A stretch of 64,000 nt of DNA from contig CAJJBN010000023.1 of the NCBI GenBank assembly GCA_905182435.1, positions 1-64,000 on the forward strand. Direction: 5' to 3'. This document shows, piece by piece, positions 29,356 to 39,842 of the stretch (position 1 is its first letter; the number at the start of each line of letters is the position of its first letter). The DNA comes from Opitutaceae bacterium BACL24 MAG-120322-bin51 (GTDB lineage Bacteria > Verrucomicrobiota > Verrucomicrobiia > Opitutales > Coraliomargaritaceae). A model generated the notes under the pieces. The model had not been told where the DNA came from. It was given only the letters and a program-made list of their open reading frames with translations, and searched no databases. The position numbers and the translations under genes are program-made.

Positions 29356-32300
29356 ATGAAGAATCAGCGCATCATAGATAGACAAAAAACTCATCTAAAA
29401 GGCTTTGCACTGGTGCTCGCGCTGTTGCTGATGGCCTTCGTGCTATTGCTGATACTCTCAATGACGACCCTGCTGCAAGTCGAGAGCCGCGCGGCAAGCA
29501 ACAGTCTGCAAATATTACACGCACGTGAGAACGCACGTCTTGCGCTCATGCTTGCGATCGGCCAGCTGCAGAAACACGCTGGCCCCGACCAACGCGTAAC
29601 CGCTCGAGCCGACATCCTCGGCGACGGCAATTTCGATCCGTCTACTAGGTTCTGGACTGGCGTGTGGGATACCACCGATCCGACCGCCGCGCCGACGTGG
29701 CTGGTATCGGGTGAAAATGTCGATCCTAGCGTTGCTACCATAGACCCAATGCAACTGGTCGGCACTGGCTCGGCAGGCACCGACACCGCTCAACATGTCT
29801 ACGCCCCAAGGCTCGAAGTCCTTGAAAGAAATGGCAATGTCTCTAATGAAATCGCATGGTGGATCAGCGATGAGGGCGTGAAGGCGAGCGTCGGCGCCTT
29901 ACCGCTGAACCTGCGAGAAAAGCCGAACTTCCTAGAAGTTGAATCCTTTGATGACTTACAACTCCTGATCGCCTCAACCCAAGGCCTTGAAGCCATTTTT
30001 AGTAAGTATGATCGCTATACTTCCGCGGATGCATCCACGCTTGGTCGAATCAACTCGGTCGAACAGCTCTTAGCCCAATCAGACTTCCTCGAAGCCACTG
30101 CTGATTTCTTAGACGAAGCACCCTTCCATGTTTTGACCCCAAGAAGCTACGGTGTTCTGGCAAACACACTGACAGGCAATGAAGGTGGATTGATGCAAGA
30201 TCTCTCATTATTTCCTGCACTTTTAGGAGATGGGCTGAAGGAATATATCGAAATTGGGGAAGAACATGCTGACACACTGGGGCAATTGAATAATCCAGTC
30301 GCGAGCAAACGACTCTTCACGCAAATTCAAGGCCTCGATGACATTGGCCCACTGAATGACGGCGACATCGCAATGCCAATCATACCGGTGCTGTCGAACT
30401 TCATGATGGCATTTACGATTACAAGTCAGGAACCAGTATCAGCAAATCCGCATTTCGTATTACGCGCTCGGTTCTTCTGTGAATTCTGGAATCCATTTTC
30501 ACATACGCTTTCCATGAATTCTCCGGACGGCGACCCCATCCATTTAGAACTAGAAATCACAGGATTACCGGAGGTCACAGTTGAGCGTGTTGGCAGTGCA
30601 ATTGTAAGTGTAAGTGCCCCCATTAATCTACAAACCTTAATGAGCGACCCGAGCAGTCCAGACAATGCGATGACCATACGGCTAGTGAACGACATAAACG
30701 AGCCATGGCTACCAGGCAGAAGCAAAAACTGGGTTGGAATCGAAACGACGATCGATCCCGTCAGATCACCCTATCAATCGATCGTCACGTTAAATAAGCA
30801 ATGGGATGAAAATGAGAATACGCTCGGAAAAACAGGCCCAACAGGCAAGCCATCGGGGATCGACACTGGCGAACCTAGATTCGCTGGAAGTTTACGACAT
30901 ACTAGCCCAGAAGAGCAAACTTTACGCATCAAAATTTATATCAAAACCGACTCGGATCGACGGCTTCTAGCTGACCTCGACGGCTTTGTATATGAGCCCG
31001 TATCCACTCGGCCCACAGGCTATGGCAATACACATGCTAGCACAACATTTGGTTACCATATAATGCTACGAGAACCACACCACTCGGATGATGACATAGA
31101 ATACCCACGTGGCTTGTGGCTATATGACCACGACCCACGCAGCCCAATTCCACAAATCCGCGACGACTGGCAATTAAGTAATGATAGAGATTTTGACACC
31201 GGCAGCCCATTCGCTTCCGTTATCAACGGATTACAAGCCGTGATCACAGCTCAACTAGAAGTAGTTAGTGAATTCCAAAATACTATCGATTCTGATCGAT
31301 CCGAAAGGCTATTCGACCGGACTCAAGGTTCCCACGATGCTTATAACAAACTTTGGCAAGACGCGCCACTGTTTGAGCTCCCTCGCGAACGCATTCTGGC
31401 GCTCGCATCACTCCAACACATTTACATCCATAATGAACGCCCCCTTAAAGTCGGGAACAGTTGGGGGGACGAACGCATTACGAATACATCGGCTTGGTTT
31501 GATCGTTACTACTTTTCAGGGCTGAGTCGTAGCGATGATATAAACGAATTCGAAAGCGGAGTAGGGCCAACAAATCCAGCACTCACTTATTATGATGAAG
31601 CAGGTTTCCTCGCAAACTTTGTCACCTGGCAGAATGAATCTAGCAATGACGTTGATACATCGAAGGAGCTTGCCAAAACACTCATGGTTGCGAACCGTTT
31701 TAATATAAACTCGACCTCAGTGACTGCGTGGAAAGCCGTTCTAGCATCACTGCGCTTGAACGACTTCGAATATTTAGACTACCCAGAAGATGACACATCC
31801 GACCTAGGTGCCTTAACAATAAGTAATGACTCGCGCGGAGGCACTTTCGCTCGATTCTCACATTCGCTGAAAGAGACCTATGAAGCACCACAAACACCCT
31901 TACTTGACGGCGTCAATCCTGTTGCACCCTCCGCCTTCTATAGGCATGGAGCGCGACGTTTCGACAAAAATGAATTTGAAAGCCTCGCGCAAGCTATCGT
32001 GGATCGTATAAAATTACGTGGCACGCCATTCGTATCGATGGAGTCGTTTCTCTCTGCTGACACAGGCCAAGACCAGAGCTTAATAGAACAAGCCATTGCT
32101 ACAGTTTTTGCCCCAAGCGGAAAACAGCAGTGGGATCACCAATGGGAGACTGAAGGCATTCGTGGCCCAGCAGCTGATACCATCAACATCGATCATTTCT
32201 CTCCAGGATTCCTGACTCAGGCTGATATCATGACAGCCATTGGCCCAATGCTGGCACCACGATCCGACACCTTCAAAATCCGAGCCCGAGGTGAGAGCTT

Positions 32301-32454
32301 TTCTCCGCAAGGCATCGCGATTGGCTCGGCAACCATTGAAGCAACCCTCCAAAGAATACCGCAAGCGGTCGGTTCAACTGTGGCAATCAACCAATCGACT
32401 GAACGCAAACTAAAGCTAATCTCACTACGATGGCTTTCTGACGACGAACTATGA
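29356..32454 (+). CDS. Very long PilX/Verru_Chthon cassette A-like membrane-anchored protein
   Basis: 1032 residues. KGFALVLALLLMAFVLLLIL at residues ~15-35 is a prepilin-like or PilX-type anchor; then SRAASNSLQILHARENARLA and LMLAIGQLQKHAGPDQRVTA, a block typical of Verrucomicrobia cassette protein A (TIGR02600-like). Long extracytoplasmic stretches follow with repeated Asp/Asn-rich loops (WDTTDPTAAPTWLVSGE) and WWISDEGVKA. The family is predicted to be pilus- or surface-associated; no function is established. The start codon overlaps nothing upstream, and the frame is intact for 3.1 kb. The next gene starts within its last four bases (ATGA), so the two are translationally coupled. Confidence 0.7.
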   Translation: MKNQRIIDRQKTHLKGFALVLALLLMAFVLLLILSMTTLLQVESRAASNSLQILHARENARLALMLAIGQLQKHAGPDQRVTARADILGDGNFDPSTRFWTGVWDTTDPTAAPTWLVSGENVDPSVATIDPMQLVGTGSAGTDTAQHVYAPRLEVLERNGNVSNEIAWWISDEGVKASVGALPLNLREKPNFLEVESFDDLQLLIASTQGLEAIFSKYDRYTSADASTLGRINSVEQLLAQSDFLEATADFLDEAPFHVLTPRSYGVLANTLTGNEGGLMQDLSLFPALLGDGLKEYIEIGEEHADTLGQLNNPVASKRLFTQIQGLDDIGPLNDGDIAMPIIPVLSNFMMAFTITSQEPVSANPHFVLRARFFCEFWNPFSHTLSMNSPDGDPIHLELEITGLPEVTVERVGSAIVSVSAPINLQTLMSDPSSPDNAMTIRLVNDINEPWLPGRSKNWVGIETTIDPVRSPYQSIVTLNKQWDENENTLGKTGPTGKPSGIDTGEPRFAGSLRHTSPEEQTLRIKIYIKTDSDRRLLADLDGFVYEPVSTRPTGYGNTHASTTFGYHIMLREPHHSDDDIEYPRGLWLYDHDPRSPIPQIRDDWQLSNDRDFDTGSPFASVINGLQAVITAQLEVVSEFQNTIDSDRSERLFDRTQGSHDAYNKLWQDAPLFELPRERILALASLQHIYIHNERPLKVGNSWGDERITNTSAWFDRYYFSGLSRSDDINEFESGVGPTNPALTYYDEAGFLANFVTWQNESSNDVDTSKELAKTLMVANRFNINSTSVTAWKAVLASLRLNDFEYLDYPEDDTSDLGALTISNDSRGGTFARFSHSLKETYEAPQTPLLDGVNPVAPSAFYRHGARRFDKNEFESLAQAIVDRIKLRGTPFVSMESFLSADTGQDQSLIEQAIATVFAPSGKQQWDHQWETEGIRGPAADTINIDHFSPGFLTQADIMTAIGPMLAPRSDTFKIRARGESFSPQGIAIGSATIEATLQRIPQAVGSTVAINQSTERKLKLISLRWLSDDEL

Positions 32455-33149
32455 TCTCACACTTACAGATATTTAGCATCCTTCTGCTCCTAAGTTTCGC
32501 GACTTCATTGATCGCACAGCCACTACGTGAAATCGAATTTTCGGTATATGGACAATACCCAGTTCGCGGAGTCGTATACGCGCCGATTAGCGAAACGGCA
32601 ATCGCAGCTGGCGTCAAACAAGAGCCGCCAATCAGCATCGAAACCCACTCGCTAGCGAGAATGGGACCTCACATATTTAAAGGAGGTAACCGAATCTTAT
32701 TTCACGAGACGGCGAGCCAATCATTAGTCGCCCAAGTCAACTTACCCACGACCGCAGACAATTGGCTCCTAATATTCGTCAAAAATCCACGCTTCAAAGA
32801 AGATCCATCGACCAACTTAAAATACCTGATCTATCCTTTTGATGATAGGCGAAAGAACTTACCTAAAAATGGTTTAGTCTTGCTGAACATCTCTGGTAAA
32901 GAACTCGATGGACTACTAGAGAACAAGCGAGTCAAGCTCAGCACAGGAGAGTCCGCCACCTATCGCGTGCAAGAGAGCCTACCAATCAATTTATGGGCAC
33001 GCGATTTTAGCGGAGAAAAGTTACTCCCTGCACTCATAAAGACCTACCACTTCAATCCAGACCACCGCTACCTAATGATCTTCTTTCCACCGGTATTACG
33101 AGGTTCGGCCGATCTGGATGTCCGTTTTTTGAGCGAAGCAGTGGAGTAA
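32451..33149 (+). CDS. Exported protein partner of the giant prepilin
   Basis: 232 residues. Signal peptide [20 protein letters not shown] ending near [10 protein letters not shown]. The mature part is predicted mainly beta ([50 protein letters not shown]). No family recognised. The 4-bp overlap with the preceding gene says the two products work together. It converges with the Nudix gene; the stops are 9 bp apart once the Nudix frameshift is corrected. Confidence 0.6.
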   Translation: MISHLQIFSILLLLSFATSLIAQPLREIEFSVYGQYPVRGVVYAPISETAIAAGVKQEPPISIETHSLARMGPHIFKGGNRILFHETASQSLVAQVNLPTTADNWLLIFVKNPRFKEDPSTNLKYLIYPFDDRRKNLPKNGLVLLNISGKELDGLLENKRVKLSTGESATYRVQESLPINLWARDFSGEKLLPALIKTYHFNPDHRYLMIFFPPVLRGSADLDVRFLSEAVE

Positions 33150-33158
33150 CCTCTACAC

Positions 33159-33714
33159 CTACAAAGCGCCGTATTTCTCCCAGAGATAGGTGAACGACCA
33201 CGCGAAATCGCGCGGGCGCTTCCTCGATCCATGCATTCAACTCATCGAGGTCGATCCATTTACCATCGCTCACTTCTTCGGGATCGAGAATGAACGGGCC
33301 CTCTGCCCTGCAACGGTAGACCCAAACGAACTCCTGCCCAGTTTGCTTACAAGGGGACACCTTGAAAATGCGCTCAAGGCCGCTAGGCTCGGTCAAGCCG
33401 ATCTCTTCAGCCAGTTCACGGGGCGCGGCGGCATCGTAATCCTCGCCACTATCGACGTGCCCAGAACAAGAACTGACCCATTTACCAGGCGCCGAATCTT
33501 TGTTCAGCGAACGGAGCTGTAGATACAATTGCCCCGCAGCATTAAAGACGAAAACATGCACCGCACGGTGCATTAGCTGTTCGCGATGAACAACGGCACG
33601 CTCCGCGACGCGAAGGACAGTATCCTCGGCATTAACGACATCGAATAATTCGGATTTTTGCACGGTAGTTCTGTAGGGAAAGATGGCCGTATGGCGATGA
33701 ACCATGATGAGCAC
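33159..33714 (-). CDS. Nudix hydrolase (YfcD-like), frameshift at the C-terminus
   Basis: The Nudix box is [20 protein letters not shown] plus IGL, matching Gx5Ex7REUxEExGU. Upstream [19 protein letters not shown] and [20 protein letters not shown] fit the YfcD/IPP-isomerase-like branch. After EEAPAR the open frame runs on into the neighbouring gene; dropping one base near 33200 gives [16 protein letters not shown] and a stop at 33159, the expected end and one that avoids overlap. The substrate is unknown. Start: ATG 33714 or 33705, or GTG 33663 directly before QKSELFDVV, the last being closest to the family. Confidence 0.85.
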
Positions 33715-33809
33715 AGCTAGCGACTAAAGTTCCATCTGTGAAGTATAAAACAGGAAACCATCCACTAAAGTCCGACTGCTCTGCCGAATGGCGGCATGCA
33801 CGCTCGCGC

Positions 33810-34790
33810 CTAGCGAATCAAGCCCTTGAAGTCTTCAAAGTGACCAGTAAAGCCACCCGGGACACCTTTGTTGATCACAGCAACCGCATCATGTGAATGC
33901 AACGATTCGAGATGCGCACAAGCGACTTGAAAATCAACAATCCGCGGCTCTGCGTCGAGTTGCTCGTAAAGGAGGCGTGCGGCATCTTCGACAAATTTGG
34001 TAAAGGCACCATTCATCTCGGCAAATGCTTGTTCGTCCTCGCGCTTGACCATGACTTGCGTCTCGGTCTTGAGAGCTTCGAGGCAAATTTGCTGAATGTC
34101 TTCGATCGTGACGTGTGCGTCTTCGGCCACTTCGACGCTGACGCGGGCGGTGCTACGCTGCGAGTGCGGGATTCCATATATATTACGACTCTCACGCGCA
34201 TGCTCGGAAAGCTCGGATGAGCACGGGCAGGCAGATGAATAAACAAAATCAAAGTGAATGTACTTACGAAAACGGTTAAGCTCGTCGATTTTACCCTCGA
34301 ATGCGCATTTGTAATACTGCCAGCCTTCGAGGCCACTACGCAGACTAGGCTTGAGGATTGGGTATTCGAAATCGAGCTTCAGCTGCGCGCGGTGCGCAAT
34401 GACCTCAGTCTTGTACTGCAGCAAGATCTCGTGCAAGAGGTCGGGCGTAAAAATGCGTTCTTGAAATGTGTAAAACACACGCATGATGCGCGACATGTTG
34501 ATCCCCTTCTGGTTAGCCTGCAAAGAGACAGTACCGGTAATCGAGGTTTCGAGTGTCTGCGTGTCAGAAGTGGGCGTGATGTAGCGCAGCGGCAGCCTAA
34601 AATTTGAAATGCCGACCTTCAGGATGGGCACATTAGCACCGAATATCTGCTGCGCGTCCGCGTTCTGCATATCAGGCAGGCCGGCGCGATATTCATCGGT
34701 GAGGACGAAATTCTGGTCATAGGATTTCACTGGCTTCGCGGCGGCGGCAGTCAGTTGGTCCTGTACTGGAATGCTTTTTTTATTTTTCAT
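33810..34790 (-). CDS. folE2: GTP cyclohydrolase FolE2 (type IB)
   Basis: First step of folate (and queuosine-type) synthesis from GTP, in the metal-flexible FolE2 class. 326 residues. The N-terminal half has [20 protein letters not shown]; the metal-binding cysteine is in [18 protein letters not shown], and [13 protein letters not shown] plus [20 protein letters not shown] supply the active-site segment. [20 protein letters not shown] closes the fold. No Zur box or folate-pathway neighbour was recognised. It is divergent from the MBL-fold gene at 34976. Confidence 0.95.
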   Translation of the reverse strand: MKNKKSIPVQDQLTAAAAKPVKSYDQNFVLTDEYRAGLPDMQNADAQQIFGANVPILKVGISNFRLPLRYITPTSDTQTLETSITGTVSLQANQKGINMSRIMRVFYTFQERIFTPDLLHEILLQYKTEVIAHRAQLKLDFEYPILKPSLRSGLEGWQYYKCAFEGKIDELNRFRKYIHFDFVYSSACPCSSELSEHARESRNIYGIPHSQRSTARVSVEVAEDAHVTIEDIQQICLEALKTETQVMVKREDEQAFAEMNGAFTKFVEDAARLLYEQLDAEPRIVDFQVACAHLESLHSHDAVAVINKGVPGGFTGHFEDFKGLIR

Positions 34791-34913
34791 GCTTCGATGG
34801 ATCGCCCACAGGTTGTAACCGACACTCTCATAACAAGCTGTCTGAGAATGACTAGGGGCGCAAGCCCACGTCTATCTTTGTAGGAGCGACGTAGGTAAAG
34901 CAGTATTGTCCGA

Positions 34914-34953
34914 CTTGGCAAGTTCGGAAAAAGACTTTGCCGAACTTGCCAAG
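34914..34953. repeat. Perfect 14-bp inverted repeat upstream of the MBL-fold gene
   Basis: CTTGGCAAGTTCGG, a 12-nt loop, then CCGAACTTGCCAAG, ending 22 bp before ATG 34976, between two divergent genes. No T-run follows. It could be an RNA hairpin, an operator or a dispersed repeat. Confidence 0.65.
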
Positions 34954-34975
34954 CGTGCTAAGTGTCTGTGCCCAC

Positions 34976-35782
34976 ATGTTGTCCGATTTTAAGATTTTAG
35001 GTTCCAGCAGTAATGGTAATTGTGCTCTGCTGCGCACCGGCAATAGCAAAATCCTGGTTGATGCCGGCTTTTCCGGCAAGCGCATCGGGCTGATGCTCGA
35101 AACCGTCGGTGAATCGATCAATACCATCGACGCGGTGTTTCTGACTCACGAGCACTGCGACCACGCTCAAGGTATCCGCGGCCTCGCCAAACGCGCCGAC
35201 CTGCCAGTGTTTGCCAATCGCGATACCGCCGACGCGGTGCAGAGCAAACTGGTCAAAAAAGTCAACTGGCAGGTCTTTCAGACCGGCACTGGCTTTAAAT
35301 TTCGAGACATTGAAGTGCGCTCCTTCTCAGTGCCGCATGATGCCTACGATCCTGTCGGCTTCACATTCCACTGGGGCGAGGTGGATGACCTGATCTCGCC
35401 ACGCCAAAGCCTCGCATGGGTCACCGATCTGGGATATGTCCCCGAGCACATTAAAGAACACATCAAATCAGTACAAATCCTAGTTCTCGAAGCCAATTAC
35501 GACGATAAGTTACTAGAGAGTGACGAGCGGCGCCCTTGGTCACTCAAACAGCGTATTAGAGGTCGCCACGGCCACCTCTCCAACGACGCTTGCTACGAGG
35601 CCCTCAGCGCACTAAACGGCAGCTCCGAAGTGCGGGAAGTCTACCTCGCCCACCTTAGTAAGGACTGCAATACAGTCGAACTAGTACAAAATAAGTTTGC
35701 GGACCTCTCCGGTAACGCTAGCACCTTTACCATTAAGGTGATCGACCCTAAAATTGACGCTGCCCCAACCACCAAATTCTAA
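34976..35782 (+). CDS. MBL-fold hydrolase of the YycJ/WalJ type
   Basis: About 268 residues from ATG 34976 ([20 protein letters not shown]). The metal motif is [20 protein letters not shown]-type [13 protein letters not shown] (HxHxDH), with [14 protein letters not shown] and [16 protein letters not shown] following. [11 protein letters not shown] and [13 protein letters not shown] are hallmarks of YycJ proteins, which act as 5'-3' DNA/RNA exonuclease-like enzymes. The TTG further upstream at 34937 lies inside the hairpin and is less likely. Pyruvate kinase follows 25 bp downstream on the same strand. Confidence 0.9.
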   Translation: MLSDFKILGSSSNGNCALLRTGNSKILVDAGFSGKRIGLMLETVGESINTIDAVFLTHEHCDHAQGIRGLAKRADLPVFANRDTADAVQSKLVKKVNWQVFQTGTGFKFRDIEVRSFSVPHDAYDPVGFTFHWGEVDDLISPRQSLAWVTDLGYVPEHIKEHIKSVQILVLEANYDDKLLESDERRPWSLKQRIRGRHGHLSNDACYEALSALNGSSEVREVYLAHLSKDCNTVELVQNKFADLSGNASTFTIKVIDPKIDAAPTTKF

Positions 35783-35807
35783 AGAAATTAATAGATTCCT
35801 AAATCGC

Positions 35808-37235
35808 ATGAAAAATCCTTATCGCAAAACCAAAATCATTTTCACTGTAGGTCCAGCCACGCAAAGCGAAGAAATGCTGGAAAAGCTGATCCACGCAGGT
35901 GTCGACATCTGCCGCATCAACATGGCACATGCCGACCATGCTTGGACTCGTGAAATCATCCAGCGCGTGCGCAAGGTCTGCAACAGTGTCGGCCGTCAGA
36001 TCGCGATCATGATGGACGTCAAGGGACCAGAAATCCGCACCGGCGATGTACCCGAGACTTTCGAGCTGGAAAAAGGCGAAACCATCGATTTCACCTACGG
36101 CGAAGGCCTTGGCGGTTTGGGCGAAGATGGCATTCGCCGTGTTGACGTCAACTACCCCGAATTTGCCAACGACATGAAGGTCGGCAACACGGTGCTAGTC
36201 GACAGTGGCCTCATCCGTCTGCGGGTAGTTGAAATCGAAGGCCAGCGCGTGCGCTGTGAGGTCCTGATCCCCGGGCCAATGGGCAATCGTCGGCACATTA
36301 ATTTACCCGGCGTTCGCGTCAACCTCCCTGCAATGACCAAGAAGGATCGAGGCGATGTTGATGTCGGCATCGAAGAAGGCATCGAATTTTTCGCGCTGTC
36401 GTTCGTCCGCGAACCAGGCGACCTCGATATCTTCCATCGCTACCTCTCTGATAAGGGCTCGCCGGCTCAAGTCATTGCGAAAATCGAAGACCAACAGGCG
36501 ATTCGAAACCTCGAAGGCATCATCAAAGCCTCCGATGGCTTAATGGTCGCCCGCGGCGATCTTGGCGTCGAATGCCCATTCGAAGATTTGCCTTTGATCC
36601 AGTCACGCGCCATCAACGCCTGCATCCAAAATACAACACCTGTGATTGTCGCGACCCACATGCTCGAATCGATGATCGACTCACCGATCCCGACGCGTGC
36701 GGAAGTGACAGACATTGCTAATGCCATTCGTGAAGAAGCCGATTGCGTGATGCTCTCTGGCGAGACCACCGTCGGCAAATATCCAGTGGAGTGCGTTGAG
36801 ACGATCAATCGTATCGCCAAGCGCATGGAAGGTGAAGACGGCCCAGTACTACGCGAAGACTTAGTGCTCAAGCTGCCGAAGTCTAAAATGCTGCGCTCCG
36901 CGGTCTATCTTGCCTCCGAGCTCGAGGATGCCGGCATTGTGGTGTTTACGCGCCGTGGCTTGCTCGCACAAAAGCTCTCTTCACTGCGACCAAATGTGCC
37001 GGTTTACGCATTTACCGATAACCATGATGTTTTCGGGCAGCTACTGATCATGCGTGGCATTGAGCCGTTCTTCATGGAATTCGACAACAACGACCCAGAG
37101 CGCACCATTCAAAATGCCTTCAAGGCTCTAGAAGCCCGGAATTGGGCAAAAAAAGGCGCCCCAATGGTCGTCATTACCAATGTGATTGCGGGCGAAAGAA
37201 TCATCGATACCATTCAGCTGCGTGAGGTTGAATAA
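35808..37235 (+). CDS. pyk: Pyruvate kinase
   Basis: Last step of glycolysis, phosphoenolpyruvate plus ADP to pyruvate plus ATP. 475 residues from ATG 35808 ([20 protein letters not shown]). Substrate and metal sites are visible in [47 protein letters not shown] and [20 protein letters not shown] followed by [11 protein letters not shown]. The C-terminal domain has [20 protein letters not shown]. Frame intact and length normal. Confidence 0.96.
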   Translation: MKNPYRKTKIIFTVGPATQSEEMLEKLIHAGVDICRINMAHADHAWTREIIQRVRKVCNSVGRQIAIMMDVKGPEIRTGDVPETFELEKGETIDFTYGEGLGGLGEDGIRRVDVNYPEFANDMKVGNTVLVDSGLIRLRVVEIEGQRVRCEVLIPGPMGNRRHINLPGVRVNLPAMTKKDRGDVDVGIEEGIEFFALSFVREPGDLDIFHRYLSDKGSPAQVIAKIEDQQAIRNLEGIIKASDGLMVARGDLGVECPFEDLPLIQSRAINACIQNTTPVIVATHMLESMIDSPIPTRAEVTDIANAIREEADCVMLSGETTVGKYPVECVETINRIAKRMEGEDGPVLREDLVLKLPKSKMLRSAVYLASELEDAGIVVFTRRGLLAQKLSSLRPNVPVYAFTDNHDVFGQLLIMRGIEPFFMEFDNNDPERTIQNAFKALEARNWAKKGAPMVVITNVIAGERIIDTIQLREVE

Positions 37236-37260
37236 AAGGGTAACCATCCCCGTCATTCTA

Positions 37261-37740
37261 ATGGATAAATTAAAAAACCTGCTCCTACCACTGGCCCTGA
37301 TCTTCGGTGCGATTGCCGTCTTCGAAACTGGCGCGCGCTACGGTGCAAGTAACATGCGGGCCCATGCGATTGCCAGCGAACTACAACTACCACTGAGCAT
37401 CTACATCGCGGGGCAATCCACCATGGATGCCGCGGCGAAAGCCCAATGGGCGGCAATCATCGACCACGGCATTGCTGCTGGCGCGATCCACCGCCAACTC
37501 TGGTATCTCAATGAAGAGGCCAAGGGCCAACTCGACAAAGCGCTTAGCTTCGCACTGTCCGTACGTGGCGATGGAACTGCTAAACGCTATGAGTTGATCG
37601 CAAACAGCGAGGATCAGCCAAGCGGCCTGAGCGACACGAAGCTCCATGAAATTCAGAGCGCCATCAACCGCGCGAAAGTCGAACTGATCGATAATGCCCG
37701 CAAAGATGACGGGGTGGATCAGGTCAAAGATTCCGTATAA
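37261..37740 (+). CDS. Membrane-anchored protein of unknown function
   Basis: 159 residues with one N-terminal membrane helix (NLLLPLALIFGAIAVFETGA) and a soluble, helix-rich C-terminal part (KAQWAAIIDHGIAAGAIHRQ, KLHEIQSAINRAKVELIDNA). No family recognised. It follows pyk by 25 bp on the same strand. The reading frame looks genuine in composition. Confidence 0.6.
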   Translation: MDKLKNLLLPLALIFGAIAVFETGARYGASNMRAHAIASELQLPLSIYIAGQSTMDAAAKAQWAAIIDHGIAAGAIHRQLWYLNEEAKGQLDKALSFALSVRGDGTAKRYELIANSEDQPSGLSDTKLHEIQSAINRAKVELIDNARKDDGVDQVKDSV

Positions 37741-37845
37741 TTCCGCGGATGGTTAGGCAGTGCCGAGCATTCCATTCGTGCATCGGCGCTGCGCTTATGT
37801 TGGTGGAGAGGTTGCTTAACGATTCGCAATCGATTTATTACACAT

Positions 37846-38230
37846 GTGCAGAAAACTGAAGAATATCGTCCGGGTGAAAGTATCATCAAACAAGGCTCCG
37901 AGAGCACGGGCTTTTATGTCTTAGAGAAAGGTGCCGTGGAAGTTTACAAAGACGACACCATGCTCAACGTCCTAATGTATCCTGGCACTATTTTTGGCGA
38001 GATTGGCGACATCCTCGGCAAGCCCCGCACCTGCACCGTCAAAGCCCGCACTCAGACCACCGTCATCAAATATGACAACGGTGACATGGAAAATGTGATC
38101 CGTAGAACATCCCGAGATCGCTGTCAAAATCTTTAAGACACTCGCCAGTCGCTTGGAGCGCACCACTCAGAAGTTGGCCGACGTAACACACGTTTCCACC
38201 GTGTGGTCGATAAAGTACAGCAAGTCTTAA
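37846..38230 (+). CDS. Cyclic-nucleotide-binding (Crp-type effector) domain protein, frameshifted
   Basis: From GTG 37846: VQKTEEYRPGESIIKQGSES, FYVLEKGAVEVYKDD, PGTIFGEIGDILGKPRTCTV, the cNMP-binding beta-roll with its phosphate-binding FGEIG helix. At about 38100 the frame shifts: one base restores EHPEIAVKIFKTLASRLERT and TQKLADVTHVSTV up to a stop at 38230. No DNA-binding domain is present, so it is a short sensor or effector domain. No ATG is in frame upstream; the true start may be missing because of another indel. Confidence 0.7.
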
Positions 38231-38287
38231 TCGGAGATTTCAATCATGCAGCTGTAAGGTCGCAGGCTACAGTCCGATTACTACCAC

Positions 38288-38782
38288 ATGAAACTTCTTC
38301 TCATTCCGCTCATGATTTTTTCTCTATTCGCCAACATGCTCTCCGCTGGACTTACAGTCGGCAGCGACGCACCACAAATTTCTGCCATCGATCATACCGG
38401 CAACACGATCGATCTGGGGGCCGCATTCAACACCGGCACCACCGTAGTCTTTTTCTACCCTAAGGCGATGACGCCTGGGTGTACCAAGCAAGCCTGCAGT
38501 CTCCGCGACTCTTGGGAAGTGCTACAACAACGTGGCGTGACCATATTCGGCATCTCCGCAGATACCGCCAAGACACAAGCGGCGTTTCGCAATAAACATC
38601 AGCTACCGTTCACGCTGATTGCCGACACCGACAAAGTGGTGAGTACCGCATTTGATAAAAGCCGTTGGAGTCGCCAGGCCTACATCTTTAAAGACGGCAA
38701 ACTAGTATGGCTCGACTTGAAAGCTTCCACCGCAAATCAAGCTGACGATGTGCTCGCAGCCCTCGACCAACTCAACAAATAA
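38288..38782 (+). CDS. Exported peroxiredoxin (Bcp/PrxQ type)
   Basis: 164 residues. The signal peptide MKLLLIPLMIFSLFANMLSA indicates export, unusual because most Bcp proteins are cytoplasmic. The thioredoxin fold carries FFYPKAMTPGCTKQACSLRD: peroxidatic C65 with the resolving candidate C70 five residues later, the PrxQ arrangement. IFGISADTAKTQAAFRNKHQ and LPFTLIADTDKVVSTAF complete the fold. It would reduce peroxides in the periplasm using a thiol donor that is not encoded next to it. Confidence 0.9.
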   Translation: MKLLLIPLMIFSLFANMLSAGLTVGSDAPQISAIDHTGNTIDLGAAFNTGTTVVFFYPKAMTPGCTKQACSLRDSWEVLQQRGVTIFGISADTAKTQAAFRNKHQLPFTLIADTDKVVSTAFDKSRWSRQAYIFKDGKLVWLDLKASTANQADDVLAALDQLNK

Positions 38783-38813
38783 GCGGGATTGAGGCGCGCA
38801 ACGAGCCGTCGAC

Positions 38814-39797
38814 TCAAAAGAAGAACGCTTCGGCCAGTGCTTGCTCAGTCGCCATTGGCTTCACTCGTGTGTAGATCTCAACTTCGCCTTTGCCTAGCGA
38901 CGCGTGGATTTCGCCACGCGAGCCGTCCTTGAACTTGCGGCATTTCAAGTATCGTTCGTCGTTGTAAACAAATTCGAGCTCCAACGCACACAGGTCAGAC
39001 GACTCTGACTCGATCAGTGTGAATTCCGTGCCAAGCGACACGCGTGACTTGCTACCATCGCAATCAGAGAAACACGACTGCACCCATTCCAGCAGGCCAC
39101 GCCCTTCTCCGGGCATCGATGCGCAGTGTCGCACACGAACCGCCTGCAGGCCATCGCACAGGCTCTCGACCGAGTAGCCACTCATAAACTGGCCGATCGC
39201 CTGCCGAGCTGGCAGTAATCGCGCCTTGGCCAAATCGACCGCACGGCTCGGGTCTGGCCAATTCAAGTTCGATAAATCCTCCAATTCGACCGAGCTGTCG
39301 TAAACACAACGACGCACGCCCAGCAGCAAGTTATCAAAATAAGTCTCAATCCGCTTCGCCGGGACCCCGCTAAACCAGTGATACGTCGGCAAATCGCCCT
39401 CCAACCAAATCGACACTTGATTGGCCAAATAGCCAAAATCCTCCGACTTATAGCGCAGCATCAAAGCTTCACAGCAGCACATCTCGCGGTGCGAATCACC
39501 AATATAACATTGGCTAAAGAGCTTACTCTCCATCCCACCCTCTAGATCCGCACGCGTCGGGCATAGCACAATAATTCGGCTCGGGTAGCGCTGCGCAAAA
39601 CGAATCAACGCATCGAAGCGCTCTCGCGCCTCTTCTGCAGTCACTTCAAGACCGAAGTGCAGCACCACGTTCATCTGCGACGCGCGCGACTCCAGATGGG
39701 CAGTCGAGGGCTCAGAGTCCCACATCGAAGCGAGCCGGCTGGTCACCTCGCGAACAGGAAGTTCCACCCCTGGAAGGGCATTAATTAATTCGGCCAT
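38814..39797 (-). CDS. opcA: Glucose-6-phosphate dehydrogenase assembly protein OpcA-like
   Basis: 327 residues. STAHLESRASQMNVVLHFG, YPSRIIVLCPTRADLEGGM, SKLFSQCYIGDSHREMCCCE and VSIWLEGDLPTYHWFSGVPA follow the OpcA family order. OpcA activates or assembles glucose-6-phosphate dehydrogenase, known from cyanobacteria and actinobacteria. It lies directly downstream of zwf on the same strand (46 bp), which supports the call. Confidence 0.85.
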   Translation of the reverse strand: MAELINALPGVELPVREVTSRLASMWDSEPSTAHLESRASQMNVVLHFGLEVTAEEARERFDALIRFAQRYPSRIIVLCPTRADLEGGMESKLFSQCYIGDSHREMCCCEALMLRYKSEDFGYLANQVSIWLEGDLPTYHWFSGVPAKRIETYFDNLLLGVRRCVYDSSVELEDLSNLNWPDPSRAVDLAKARLLPARQAIGQFMSGYSVESLCDGLQAVRVRHCASMPGEGRGLLEWVQSCFSDCDGSKSRVSLGTEFTLIESESSDLCALELEFVYNDERYLKCRKFKDGSRGEIHASLGKGEVEIYTRVKPMATEQALAEAFFF

Positions 39798-39842
39798 AAT
39801 GGAATGTTTTTGAACACTGAAAGTCAGTTGTTACTTTGATGG

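Noticed and set aside
33052-33158. Extended Nudix C-terminus overlapping the upstream gene
   Set aside because: The residues are unlike the family and vanish when one base is removed, giving a proper end at 33159.
34937-34976. TTG 34937 as start of the MBL-fold protein
   Set aside because: It lies inside the 14-bp inverted repeat, and family similarity begins at the ATG at 34976.
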